DNA of 64,000 nucleotides from Imperialibacter roseus. GTDB taxonomy: Bacteria > Bacteroidota > Bacteroidia > Cytophagales > Cyclobacteriaceae. Numbering within the stretch: position 1 is the first letter of the stretch; each line of letters begins with the position of its first letter. The notes beneath the pieces are model-generated. The model saw only the letters and a list, made by a program, of their open reading frames with translations, had not been told where the DNA came from and ran no database searches. Shown here one piece after another: positions 7,711 to 16,863 of the stretch. The stretch lies in assembly GCF_032999765.1 (NCBI RefSeq), contig NZ_CP136051.1:3014417-3078416 (forward strand), in the 5' to 3' direction. Both the position numbers and the translations under genes were made by a program.

Positions 7711-10548
7711 TTACATTGCCGCTTCCAAAGGTGCTTTTTCTTCATTCAGAAATACAATTTCTGAAATCTGCACCAATACCTGATCGGGCGTTGCTTTGTC
7801 GCTTTTGAAAACAAAGTACACATCGTGTTTTCCTTCAGTCGGTTGAATTTTGGCCTGAGCCTGTGAGTTTCTCTTCCTTCTCCAGGTAACGATATCTTCG
7901 CCTGGCGCTGGTCTGCCAAAGCCTACATTCTTCTGCCCCACTGCATTGGTAGTACCCAACAGCGGGCCTGTTGGTGAATCAACATGTACTTCGACATAGC
8001 CACCTGCTGCACTTACCCTTGGAGAAGCCACTACAAACAAATCAATTTGCTTGATGCCAGTGAGGTCGATGGCCTTATAGCCTATGTATGAGCCGCTACC
8101 TACCATGTTGAAAGTAGTGCCTGGAGTGGTTAGTAAATTCACGCCCTTTCTGATTTCTGCCAACTGAGGATCCAATGAAGGGTTTCTGAGCGCCACGAAA
8201 TCGTCACCAGAAAGCGGGCCAACAGTGCCTGCACCTTTGTCAGCATAAGAGGCTCTGAGCAGGTAGCCGCCCTGTCCGTCCTCTCCTTCCGGAACCTTGG
8301 GAATAACTGTACCTGCTAGCGGAAGCGATTCCACTGTCGGCTTGGTTTCTAACATGTTCAAAATAAACATCACCATTCTTTTGGCATCAGCCTGGCTCAA
8401 TTGCGGGTGAGCACTCATGGCATGCTCGCCCCACACGCCACTACCACCATTGATCACCTTTCCTACCAGCATACTGATGTTGGCGTCAGTTTTGGGGTAC
8501 TTAGCTGCTACTGCGTTGTAAGCAGGGCCTATCGATGCCTGCTCGTACTGGTGGCACGACTTACAATCGCTGGTTTCAATCAGGTTCTTGCCAATGTTCA
8601 AAGCAGCCATCGACTCTGCTCCTCTTTGCTTTGACGCCATTTCGATTGGGTCATAGCCAGAGGGCACGTAGTCGAAAGTAACCGCTACTTCGTTGGGCTT
8701 GATGGTGCCGTCAGCGCTGCTTCCATCTTCTTTATCACTCACGCTTACAGAATAAGCAAGTGACTTCTCTCCGAAATAGAAGCTCCGGTTGGGTACCTGG
8801 AAATCGATAGACACCACCGGCGGCTCATTACCTGCCACTACTTCCATCGAAGCCCTGTTCTTCTCCCCTTTGGTATCAGTTACTGTCAGGCTCACCTGAT
8901 AAGTACCAGCCTGCTCAAAATTGAACGATGGATTGGCTTCAGTAAGCGTTTTGTTAACGCCTCCGTCGGAGATTACCTTCCACTCATAAGTCAATTTTCC
9001 CTGATCGTAGTCGTCGTAGTCTTTTGTGCCTTCCGATGATAGCTGAGCTGTAAAAGGTACAGCGCCTGCGGTTTTGTCAATAGAGGCAGCCACAATCGGC
9101 TTCCTGTTGCCTGCATTGTATTCGATTTTAACGATTCTTGAGTTAGAATTGCCCCTAAACCAGGCACTGCCATACTCCAGTACATAAAGGTCGCCGTTCG
9201 GGCCGAAGTCCATATCTATGGCGCTTACGAAGCTCTCATTGGGCAGGAAGCGTTCCATGGATTGGTAGTCGCCATTTTCATCCATCGTTACTGACATTAT
9301 CCAGCCACGCATGAACTCCACGATCAGCCACTTGCCTTCGAAATAGGAAGGGAAAGGTCTTGGAGCACCGGCAAAGTCCGCTTTGCGGAAAACGGGGCCT
9401 CCGGTAGCACTACGTCCTGCCGTTCCCACCAAAGGGAAAGTATCCGACGGGCCATAAGGGTAATAGATAAAGGCTGGTACCACAGGCGTAGGCAATTCTT
9501 TCAATCCGGTATTGTTTACCGACTCGTTGACAGGATGGTTCACATCAAACGGCTCTCCGTAAGTGTCGGTAGCCAAATCATGGCGATTATACGGCCTGTT
9601 GTTAGCAATAAAATATGGCCAGCCAAAAAAGCCCGGGCCTTTGGCCTGGTTGAACTCGTCGTAGCCTTTTGGTCCCCAAACAGAATCAACAGATGCATCC
9701 GGGCCAACTTCGCCCCAATACAGATAGCCCGTTTTGCTGTCCAAAGTTGGTCTCCAGGGGTTTCTGTGGCCCATGGTGTAAATCTCTGGCCTCGTTTTCT
9801 CTGTGCCTTGGGGAAAAAGGTTGCCTTCAGGAATAGTATAGCTTCCGTCCGCCTCAGGGTGGATGCGAAGGATTTTGCCTCTAAGGTCGTTAGTGTTTCC
9901 CGGTGCACGCTGATCGTCTGAGCTTTCCATGCCGGGGCGTTCGTCAAGATTGGAAGACCCAGTTCTTGGGTTCACCGTGTTGTTTCCAACGGTCAGAAAG
10001 AGATTCCCCTCTTTGTCGAAAACCATCCCACCGCCGGTGTGGCAGCATTCCTCTCTTTGGGTAGGCACTTCAAGCACCACCTTTTTGGTTGATTCGTAAA
10101 GTGAATCGCCTCTCAGCTCCCAGCGGGCAAGTACGTGTTTAGGCGTGTCCGGGTCGGCATAGTACATATACACCCAGGAATTTTCTTTGTAATTGGGGTG
10201 AGCTATCACGCCCATCAAGCCTTCTTCGGCCTCCCTCACTCTACCTTCCTTGTTGGTGTACTTGGTATTTACAGGAATAGTAGCCACCAAAGTTACTTCA
10301 CCAGTATTTTCATCCAGTATTTTTACTCCTCCTTTTCTCTCCACAAACAGCACACGGCTATTGGGAAGAAAGGTCATCTCCATCGGTTCGTCCATCCCTT
10401 CAGTCAGCACCACTTTGGTAAAGCGATTGTCTTCTGGTGGTTCGTTGGAAGTTTGCGTTTCAGGTTGCTTGCAAGATTGCACAAGCAGGCAAATCGATGC
10501 GGCATAGGTCAATACTGACCTGCCGGTAGTTTTTAAAGTAAGTACCAT
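7711..10548 (-). CDS. Lipoprotein: PQQ-type sugar dehydrogenase, PKD domain, cytochrome c and C-terminal CBM6-like domain
   Basis: A 945-residue multi-domain lipoprotein. A signal peptide ends in LLVQSC with the lipid Cys at residue 26. Residues about 45-470 form a soluble glucose/sorbosone dehydrogenase-type propeller (EPMEMTFLPNSRVLFVERKG, EEGLMGVIAHPNY, YTMGHRNPWRP). This is followed by a PKD domain (about 480-580), a c-type cytochrome domain (about 640-745) with heme motif CKSCH near residue 660 and a candidate distal Met (the AMSAHPQLS stretch), then a CBM6-like sandwich to the end. The design suggests substrate oxidation with electrons passed straight to the covalently attached heme, at the cell envelope and bound to a glycan. 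It has its own terminator and is separated by about 400 bases from the divergent upstream gene. The sugar oxidised is unknown. Confidence 0.9.
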   Translation of the reverse strand: MVLTLKTTGRSVLTYAASICLLVQSCKQPETQTSNEPPEDNRFTKVVLTEGMDEPMEMTFLPNSRVLFVERKGGVKILDENTGEVTLVATIPVNTKYTNKEGRVREAEEGLMGVIAHPNYKENSWVYMYYADPDTPKHVLARWELRGDSLYESTKKVVLEVPTQREECCHTGGGMVFDKEGNLFLTVGNNTVNPRTGSSNLDERPGMESSDDQRAPGNTNDLRGKILRIHPEADGSYTIPEGNLFPQGTEKTRPEIYTMGHRNPWRPTLDSKTGYLYWGEVGPDASVDSVWGPKGYDEFNQAKGPGFFGWPYFIANNRPYNRHDLATDTYGEPFDVNHPVNESVNNTGLKELPTPVVPAFIYYPYGPSDTFPLVGTAGRSATGGPVFRKADFAGAPRPFPSYFEGKWLIVEFMRGWIMSVTMDENGDYQSMERFLPNESFVSAIDMDFGPNGDLYVLEYGSAWFRGNSNSRIVKIEYNAGNRKPIVAASIDKTAGAVPFTAQLSSEGTKDYDDYDQGKLTYEWKVISDGGVNKTLTEANPSFNFEQAGTYQVSLTVTDTKGEKNRASMEVVAGNEPPVVSIDFQVPNRSFYFGEKSLAYSVSVSDKEDGSSADGTIKPNEVAVTFDYVPSGYDPIEMASKQRGAESMAALNIGKNLIETSDCKSCHQYEQASIGPAYNAVAAKYPKTDANISMLVGKVINGGSGVWGEHAMSAHPQLSQADAKRMVMFILNMLETKPTVESLPLAGTVIPKVPEGEDGQGGYLLRASYADKGAGTVGPLSGDDFVALRNPSLDPQLAEIRKGVNLLTTPGTTFNMVGSGSYIGYKAIDLTGIKQIDLFVVASPRVSAAGGYVEVHVDSPTGPLLGTTNAVGQKNVGFGRPAPGEDIVTWRRKRNSQAQAKIQPTEGKHDVYFVFKSDKATPDQVLVQISEIVFLNEEKAPLEAAM

Positions 10549-10944
10549 GTAAACGAGTATAATTTTTGTTCAAAAGCTGTGCTACCGGCTGTATAAACGC
10601 TTGCTTTCCTATGCATTTGACAGCAGCCGACAGAACATTGCGACAGTAAGGTCATTAAAAGGGAAATGAAATTCTAAGAAGAATAGAAAATCCGGTAGAA
10701 TATCAGGATAAACTATCGGATTTTAACGTCGACTTAGTATCGGCGAAAGTAATTCTTTGTGTCAAAACATCACAATAACTTTTTACGACCGTCTGAGTGG
10801 TGACAACTTTTTACAACAGTTCGTGTAAAACTTGGCTCAAACAACCATTTCAAATCCCATCTTTATGTTAATTGCCTTGTGTCCGGCATCCACTTTAGGT
10901 GGTTTGACGACGGCAAAATTCCAATCTACTTAAACAGTTACCTC
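10549..10944. other. Divergent intergenic region with inverted and direct repeats
   Basis: About 400 bases without a supportable gene, between divergently read genes. It holds a long inverted repeat (10687-10698 with 10713-10724; 12 pairs with one G-T, 14-base loop) and two near-identical 13-base direct repeats AACTTTTTACGAC/AACTTTTTACAAC at 10778-10790 and 10805-10817, 27 bases apart. These could be regulatory sites for either flanking gene. No consensus Bacteroidota promoter with both boxes was found. Confidence 0.5.
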
Positions 10945-11814
10945 ATGGTAAAGCTTTTACTTGGTACCAGCATCGCAATAGTTAGCTTTATCAGCTACCT
11001 GTTTGCACCAGTTGAAACAAAGAAAGAAACACAAATCACATTGTGCTACGTTGCTTCATCGGACGATAGCATGGCCTCCTTCGCTACCGATCCGGCTTTT
11101 ATTGCTCTCCATCCTGCTCCGCTCCCCCTTCAGTACGACGCCATAGGAGAGAAAGTGACTTTCAAAGCAGCCGATGGTACCGATGCAACCGGGTACATGG
11201 TGAAAGCCAAAAAGAAATCAGACAAATGGCTGTTCGTTTATCAGGAATGGTGGGGCTTGAACGACTATATCCGCAGACAGTCGGATACGTTTTACAACGA
11301 CCTGAACGGAGAGGTAAATGTGCTTGCCCTTGATCTTTATGATGGCAAGGTAACCAACGTTCCTGCAGAGGCCGGTAAATTGGTGCAGGGTGCCCAGGAG
11401 GCTCGTTTGGAGTCCATCATCAAAGGTGGCCTGGCCTATGCAGGGCCCAAAGCTAAAATTGCCAATGTCGGCTGGTGCTTTGGTGGCGGCTGGTCGCTCC
11501 GGTCAGGACTGCTGGGAGGCAAGCAAACCATTGGCACCGTTATGTACTATGGCATGCCGGTGAGAGATGTGGAAAAGCTGAAGCAGCTCAGCGGAGACGT
11601 GCTGGGTGTTTTTGCCACGGAAGAAAGAATTTCTAAAGAAGTGGTTGAGGAGTTTGCTGCCAATATGAAGGCTGCCAACAAAACCCTGATGTATAAAATA
11701 TACCCCGGCGTTCATGGTTTTGCCAACCCGAGCAATCCGAAGTACGACGAAGAATCGTCGAAACAGGCCTACGCAAAAGCCATTAGTTACCTCAAAGAAA
11801 GATTCAAAATATAG
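10945..11814 (+). CDS. Secreted dienelactone hydrolase family protein
   Basis: I choose the ATG at 10945 because it begins a good signal peptide (MVKLLLGTSIAIVSFISYLF); an in-frame upstream ATG at 10879 would add 22 polar residues. The protein has about 289 residues. The alpha/beta hydrolase core shows YQEWWGLNDYIRRQ, the nucleophile elbow GWCFGGGWS in which Cys replaces Ser as in dienelactone hydrolases, and a terminal His in PGVHGFANP. Known members open lactone rings, but many secreted relatives have unknown substrates. It lies just before a TonB-dependent receptor, and a second dienelactone hydrolase follows that receptor, which hints at a shared imported substrate. Confidence 0.88.
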   Translation: MVKLLLGTSIAIVSFISYLFAPVETKKETQITLCYVASSDDSMASFATDPAFIALHPAPLPLQYDAIGEKVTFKAADGTDATGYMVKAKKKSDKWLFVYQEWWGLNDYIRRQSDTFYNDLNGEVNVLALDLYDGKVTNVPAEAGKLVQGAQEARLESIIKGGLAYAGPKAKIANVGWCFGGGWSLRSGLLGGKQTIGTVMYYGMPVRDVEKLKQLSGDVLGVFATEERISKEVVEEFAANMKAANKTLMYKIYPGVHGFANPSNPKYDEESSKQAYAKAISYLKERFKI

Positions 11815-11821
11815 ATCAAGA

Positions 11822-11855
11822 CCAGGCCCGAACTTCGGTCTCAGGCCTGGCCTTT
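11822..11855 (+). terminator. Probable terminator after the first dienelactone hydrolase
   Basis: A hairpin CCAGGCC ... GGCCTGG (loop 15) begins 8 bases after the stop codon and is followed by the weak T-run CCTTTAC. It is positioned as an intrinsic terminator or attenuator before the TonB receptor gene. Confidence 0.5.
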
Positions 11856-11925
11856 ACTCGTTTCCTGGTAGAATACCTCCATTTATTAATCATTACTACA
11901 CAACCCCGACTACTATTTTCAACTC

Positions 11926-14358
11926 ATGAATTACAATTTTTCGCTATTGCATATTCGTTCACTCTTCACCCTTGTTCTTTTTTTTATTGCAACCACGCAC
12001 GGGCTCTTTGCCCAGGGAGGTAAAAAGGTAAATGTGAAAGGAAAGGTGGTCGACAGCCAGTCGGGCGAGGCCATGAGTTTTGCGTCTATCCGGATTTTTG
12101 CTCAGGACGATCAGTTCATAGGAGGAAATGTTACTGACGATAAAGGAAATTTTACTGTAGAGGTGCCCGCAGGCAACTACTATGCTTTGGTGGAGTTCAT
12201 GGGCTACGAAGCGCACCGTACCGAGAGCTTTCAGGCTTCTTCAAATACCGACCTTGGCACTGTACAGCTTGACGCTTCGTCCAGCACGCTCGAAGAAGTG
12301 GAAGTGCGGGCCGAGAAAAGTACCATGGAGCTTTCTCTCGACAAGAAGATCTTCAACGTGGGGCAAGACCTGGCAAATGCCGGTGGCACAGCTTCCGACC
12401 TGCTAACCAACATCCCCTCTATTGCCGTGGATCCGGAGGGAAATGTAAAGCTGCGTGGCAGCGACAATGTAATGATATTGATTGATGGCAAGCCGTCAGG
12501 ACTTGTGAGCCTCAAAGGTGCCAGCGGATTGCAGCAGATGCAGGCCAGCATGGTTGACAAAGTGGAAATCATTACCAACCCCTCGGCCAGGTACCAGGCA
12601 GAAGGCATGGCAGGCATTATCAACATCGTGCTCAAGAAAGACCGCAACCAGGGCTTCAACGGCTCCTTTCAGGGCATCACGGGCTATCCTTACAACTTTG
12701 GCGGCGCTGCCAACCTTAACTATCGCCACAAAAAAATCAACTGGTTTGTCAACTATGGCATAGCCTGGCGCAAGCAGCCCAATGTGGCCTCTCTTTATCA
12801 GGAAGTCTATTCTGGCGATACTACCTACATTTCCAGACAAGACAGAGACGGCTATCTCAAGGGCCTCAACAACAATATTCAAGGTGGTGTTGACTACTTT
12901 TTCAGCGAAAAGAGCATCCTCACCCTCTCCTATTTGTTCAAGCGAAGCGATGGCAACCGCATTACCGACCTGACTTACAAGGACTATCTCTTTGATGAGA
13001 ACAATTACCTGGGCTACACGGCTCGCAGGCAAAATGAGAACGAAGCCGAACCCAATTCAGAAACTACCCTGACCTGGGAAAAATCATTTGAAGAAAAAGG
13101 CCACAAATTGCTCACCACGTTGAAGTATATCGACTACTGGGAGCGGTCGGATCAGATTTTCACCCAACGCTCATTTGATGAGAATGATGTTTCCATAGAT
13201 GGTTCAGCCCAGAAGCAGCATGCGCTGAATGACGAGTTTGAAAAGCAATACCTGCTCCAGCTAGACTACACCAAGCCTATTGGCAAGGAAGGTAAGTTTG
13301 AAACGGGACTCAGGAGCAGCCTCCGGAACATGGAAAACAACTATGTGGTGACCAACGTGGACGAGGCAGGTGTTGAAACCGTGGATCCTGATTTGAAGAA
13401 CATCTTTCTGTACGATGAGAACATACAGGCGGCTTATGCCATTTTGGGCAACAAAAGCAACAAGTTCACTTACCAGGCTGGGATAAGAGCAGAATACACC
13501 GATGTAAAAACGAGGCTGGTGGAAACTAACGAACAAAACCCAAGAGACTACCTCAACTTCTTCCCGAGCGCTCACCTTACTTATGCCGTTGCCAATCAAA
13601 ACTCGTTTCAGCTGAGCTACAGCCGGAGGATCAGGCGGCCGTTCTACAATGACCTGAGCCCTTTTGTAACCCTGGCTGATGGTAGAAACTTCTTTAGCGG
13701 CAACCCCGATCTGGATCCTGAATACACTGACGCTTATGAAATTGGACACCTGAAATACTTTGAAAAAGGCTCCCTCACTTCTTCGTTTTACTACCGGGAG
13801 TCGAAGGAAACCATCGATCGCATCAGGGTGGTTGACGACGAGGGTAATGCCCGCACGCTGCCACAAAACCTCATCGGTCAAAAGTCGTTCGGCCTTGAGT
13901 TTACGAGCGACTATAACCCGTACGAGTGGTGGAAGCTGGACTTCAACTTCAACTTCTTCCATGCTGAAATTGACGGCACCAACATCATCGATACCTACAA
14001 GCCCACTACCTATAGCTGGTTTGCCCGCCAAACCTCCCGCTTTAGCCTGCCAGACAACCTCGATATTCAGCTAAGGGGCAACTTTGAAGCACCACAGAAA
14101 ACCACACAGGGCACACGGAAGGCACTTGCCTACATCGACCTGTCGTTTGCCAAGGAAGTGCTGAAAGGCAACGGCACACTCAACCTGAATATCCTGGACC
14201 TATTTAACAGCAGAGTGAGCCGCTACACCACCGAGGGGCCTAACTTCTTCACCGATGGCCGTAGCCAGTTCCGCAGAAGGCAGGTGAACCTCACACTGAA
14301 CTACCGCATCAGGCAGTCGAAGTCGGCCAGAAGAAAGTATATTATTGATGAGGGGTAA
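11926..14358 (+). CDS. TonB-dependent receptor, outer membrane beta-barrel family
   Basis: An 810-residue outer-membrane protein. A signal peptide (about residues 1-28, ending LFAQGG) leads into a carboxypeptidase regulatory-like domain (VNVKGKVVDSQSGEAMSFASIRI, about 33-115), a TonB plug (LLTNIPSIAVDPEGNVKLRG and LIDGKPSGLV, then VEIITNPSARYQAEGMAGIINI, about 140-240) and a beta-barrel to the C-terminus with alternating aromatic strands. The plug-barrel type is that of the outer membrane beta-barrel family rather than the SusC type, and there is no SusD partner next to it. Bacteroidota receptors of this type import substrates or siderophores with TonB energy. The flanking dienelactone hydrolases suggest an organic substrate. 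Confidence 0.93.
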   Translation: MNYNFSLLHIRSLFTLVLFFIATTHGLFAQGGKKVNVKGKVVDSQSGEAMSFASIRIFAQDDQFIGGNVTDDKGNFTVEVPAGNYYALVEFMGYEAHRTESFQASSNTDLGTVQLDASSSTLEEVEVRAEKSTMELSLDKKIFNVGQDLANAGGTASDLLTNIPSIAVDPEGNVKLRGSDNVMILIDGKPSGLVSLKGASGLQQMQASMVDKVEIITNPSARYQAEGMAGIINIVLKKDRNQGFNGSFQGITGYPYNFGGAANLNYRHKKINWFVNYGIAWRKQPNVASLYQEVYSGDTTYISRQDRDGYLKGLNNNIQGGVDYFFSEKSILTLSYLFKRSDGNRITDLTYKDYLFDENNYLGYTARRQNENEAEPNSETTLTWEKSFEEKGHKLLTTLKYIDYWERSDQIFTQRSFDENDVSIDGSAQKQHALNDEFEKQYLLQLDYTKPIGKEGKFETGLRSSLRNMENNYVVTNVDEAGVETVDPDLKNIFLYDENIQAAYAILGNKSNKFTYQAGIRAEYTDVKTRLVETNEQNPRDYLNFFPSAHLTYAVANQNSFQLSYSRRIRRPFYNDLSPFVTLADGRNFFSGNPDLDPEYTDAYEIGHLKYFEKGSLTSSFYYRESKETIDRIRVVDDEGNARTLPQNLIGQKSFGLEFTSDYNPYEWWKLDFNFNFFHAEIDGTNIIDTYKPTTYSWFARQTSRFSLPDNLDIQLRGNFEAPQKTTQGTRKALAYIDLSFAKEVLKGNGTLNLNILDLFNSRVSRYTTEGPNFFTDGRSQFRRRQVNLTLNYRIRQSKSARRKYIIDEG

Positions 14359-14400
14359 TACCTAAAAAAGCTTCGAGTCGCTATAGTTGACTTGCGCCAG

Positions 14401-14550
14401 AGACTGCAAAAGTTTCGATTCCCATCAGCCGTCCGCTGTTAGTACAGCGGCAGGATCGCTTCATAGCACCCCAAGGGCAGCAAACTTTTGTAGTCTTCGC
14501 AACTTCTGTAGCCGCATATTGTAGAAGTTCTAGAGAGTGTCTTCACTCGC
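14401..14550. repeat. Nested inverted-repeat element in intergenic region
   Basis: Between the receptor and the second hydrolase lie three nested or adjacent hairpins. The outer 15-base inverted repeat is 14401-14415 with 14482-14496 (one mismatch). Inside it is a perfect hairpin CCGCTGT-TAGT-ACAGCGG (14433-14450). A further pair AACTTCT/AGAAGTT lies at 14501-14507 and 14523-14529, and GAGTG-TCTT-CACTC follows near 14535-14548. There is no T-run typical of a terminator. It may be a miniature mobile repeat or a structured RNA. Confidence 0.55.
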
Positions 14551-14630
14551 CAGCAATCCGTCATCAAAACCCTCTATGATCAAAACCCAATAAACCTTAT
14601 ATTGTCTATCATTCACCTACAACTACAGTC

Positions 14631-15518
14631 ATGGAGGAAATCAAAAAAGAAGACATCAAACAGGAAGTATTTGACTTGTACGACTACTATGTACACAACA
14701 AGATCGACCGCAGGGAGTTTGTGGAGAAAATATCCTTCTATGCTGTAGGCGGCCTTACCGTGCCTGCCATGCTCAACTTTTTGATGCCCAAGTACCAGCA
14801 AACCCTGCAGGTGCCTGTCGATGACCCAAGGCTGAAGACTGAAACCGTAGGTTATGACTCTCCCAAAGGCGCCGGCAAAATGAGCGGACAGCTTTCCAGT
14901 CCAGTAAAGGCAAAAGGCAAGCTGCCTGGCATTGTGGTAGTGCATGAAAACAGGGGCCTCAATCCTCACATTGCCGACGTGGGGCGCAGAGCTGCACTGG
15001 AGGGCTTTATTTCTATGTCTCCTGATGCCTTGTTCCCACTCGGTGGCTATCCTGGCAATGATGATGACGGCCGGGAACTACAACGCAAAAGAGACCGTGA
15101 TGAAATGCTGGAAGACTTTATCGCCGCCTATGATTACCTGAAAGGTCACGCAGAGTGCAATGGGAAAATTGGCGTGGTTGGGTTCTGCTTCGGTGGCTGG
15201 ATATCCAACATGATGGCGGTGAAAATCCCAGGACTGAAAGCTTCTGTTCCCTTCTATGGTGGACAACCAACAGCGGAGGAAACTGCGCAAATCAAAGCGT
15301 CCTTACTGATTCAGTATGCAGGTTTGGATACAAGGGTGAATGAAGGCTGGCCAGCCTACGAAGAGGCTTTGATAGCCAATAAGAAGGAATACAAAGCCTA
15401 TATCTATCCCGACGTAAACCATGGCTTCCATAACGACTCAACACCGAGGTATGATAAGGAAGCAGCAGTGCTAGCCTGGGGAAGGACGGTGGAGTTTTTT
15501 AAGAAGAAGTTGGGGTGA
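14631..15518 (+). CDS. Dienelactone hydrolase family protein with N-terminal export or anchor segment
   Basis: A 295-residue alpha/beta hydrolase. The N-terminal 60 residues carry KIDRREFVEKISFYAVGGLTVPAML, a twin-Arg-like (RR) export or membrane segment after a charged cytoplasmic lead, typical of Bacteroidota members of this family. The catalytic domain shows GIVVVHENRGLNPHI, the Cys nucleophile elbow GFCFGGWIS and the terminal His in PDVNHGFHND. It resembles the hydrolase before the receptor but is clearly a different paralogue. It probably hydrolyses lactones or esters in the periplasm. No other gene is coupled to it. Confidence 0.88.
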   Translation: MEEIKKEDIKQEVFDLYDYYVHNKIDRREFVEKISFYAVGGLTVPAMLNFLMPKYQQTLQVPVDDPRLKTETVGYDSPKGAGKMSGQLSSPVKAKGKLPGIVVVHENRGLNPHIADVGRRAALEGFISMSPDALFPLGGYPGNDDDGRELQRKRDRDEMLEDFIAAYDYLKGHAECNGKIGVVGFCFGGWISNMMAVKIPGLKASVPFYGGQPTAEETAQIKASLLIQYAGLDTRVNEGWPAYEEALIANKKEYKAYIYPDVNHGFHNDSTPRYDKEAAVLAWGRTVEFFKKKLG

Positions 15519-15691
15519 GAGACCAGAGAGGTCAACAAAGAAAATCAAGATACTTTATCAATTTCGATGTTTCGTAACCTCTATTTGGAAAGTAACCGCC
15601 CTAAGTTACTGATTGCAGTTAAAAAAATAAACTGTTTATCTATTAAATGGATCAAATTGAGGCTCTTTACTTAAAATTCTTACACTAAAAT

Positions 15692-16825
15692 ATGTCAAAA
15701 TTTACATACCTATTGGGGGCAGGTGCTAGCATTGGATCAATTCCAATCATCTCTGGCTTTATTGATGACCTTCAGGATTTTGCCAAATTTCATAAAGAAT
15801 TTAGCCTTGAAAGTGAGCTTTACGAATCAAAATCGCTTATCGTAAATGACTTAGCACAATCTCAAAAAGAATTTGTATCTAAAATACTTGATTTATGCAG
15901 CAGAGTCAACGACCATGCGTCAATTGATACTCTGGCGAAGAAATACTATTTGCGAGGAGATATTCCAAATCTCTTGGAATTAAAGACAATTATCAATGAG
16001 TTTTTAATTTATCGACAATTGAGGTTTGGGCTCGATAAAAGATATGATGCATTTTTTTCAGCAATAATTTCGAATAACCAAAAGGGTGGCATCGAGTTGC
16101 CTGACAACATCAATATCATAAGTTGGAATTACGATAGACAAGTTGAATTTTCGCTTGGGCAGTTCCATGAGCAAACTAGGGAAACGACGGATCTCAATCA
16201 CATTGAGAAAATCAGCAAAATTGCGCAAGTCATTCCAAATGCTTTAAACAATTTTGAGTTCAACCCCGATAAGTTCTCGCTGATAAAGCTAAATGGTTCG
16301 GTCGGGCACTATTTCGACGGAACCTCTGACGAAAATATGAGAACAGAGCGGTTTAATGTGAACTTAACAAAGGAATACTACAGTGACCAAAATAACCTTC
16401 ACTACATTGCCCAAACGGGAGTTGTAAACTTTGAAAAGACAAAAAGTAGGGCATATTCGATTGGGTCAAAAGATACTCCGTTATACGATGAGCCCTTCAT
16501 TTCTTATTCTTGGGAGAATACTAAGCTAAATCAAAACATAAGAACTGCTGCAAAAAAGGCTGTCTCGGATACAGAATACTTAGTGGTTATTGGCTACTCG
16601 TTTCCTGTTTATAATAGAAGAATTGATAAGGAAATAATTGATTCAATGAGGCCTACGAAAGTATTCATCCAGAATCACCGTGACTATATTGATGGAGTTG
16701 TCTCCAGATTTAGGGCCTTTTCCAAGGTGGAGGTGGAACCGATTAAGACTGTCGACGAATTCTATATTCCATTCGAATACGATTTCCCGGAAGTCAATCC
16801 GGGTCTGACAGTTAGCAGTTTTTAA
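15692..16825 (+). CDS. SIR2-like protein, possible NAD-consuming defence factor
   Basis: A 377-residue protein with sirtuin-like motifs: the nucleotide-binding YLLGAGAS at the N-terminus (residues 6-13), IISWNYD (Asn146, matching the TTNYD-type catalytic Asn), KLNGSVGH (199-206, where SIR2 proteins usually have KLHG) and VVIGYSFPVYN near the C-terminus. Proteins of this SIR2-like type act as NADases in several anti-phage systems (for example Thoeris ThsA), but the usual catalytic His is Asn201 here, with His206 nearby. The gene and its 170-base upstream region are visibly more AT-rich than the neighbours, and it has no partner gene, which suggests horizontal acquisition. No effector or sensor domain besides the SIR2 fold is evident. 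Function in defence is inference. Confidence 0.75.
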   Translation: MSKFTYLLGAGASIGSIPIISGFIDDLQDFAKFHKEFSLESELYESKSLIVNDLAQSQKEFVSKILDLCSRVNDHASIDTLAKKYYLRGDIPNLLELKTIINEFLIYRQLRFGLDKRYDAFFSAIISNNQKGGIELPDNINIISWNYDRQVEFSLGQFHEQTRETTDLNHIEKISKIAQVIPNALNNFEFNPDKFSLIKLNGSVGHYFDGTSDENMRTERFNVNLTKEYYSDQNNLHYIAQTGVVNFEKTKSRAYSIGSKDTPLYDEPFISYSWENTKLNQNIRTAAKKAVSDTEYLVVIGYSFPVYNRRIDKEIIDSMRPTKVFIQNHRDYIDGVVSRFRAFSKVEVEPIKTVDEFYIPFEYDFPEVNPGLTVSSF

Positions 16826-16863
16826 CAAAATTGTGCTTGGCATTTTATATCGCTTGCTTTCAA

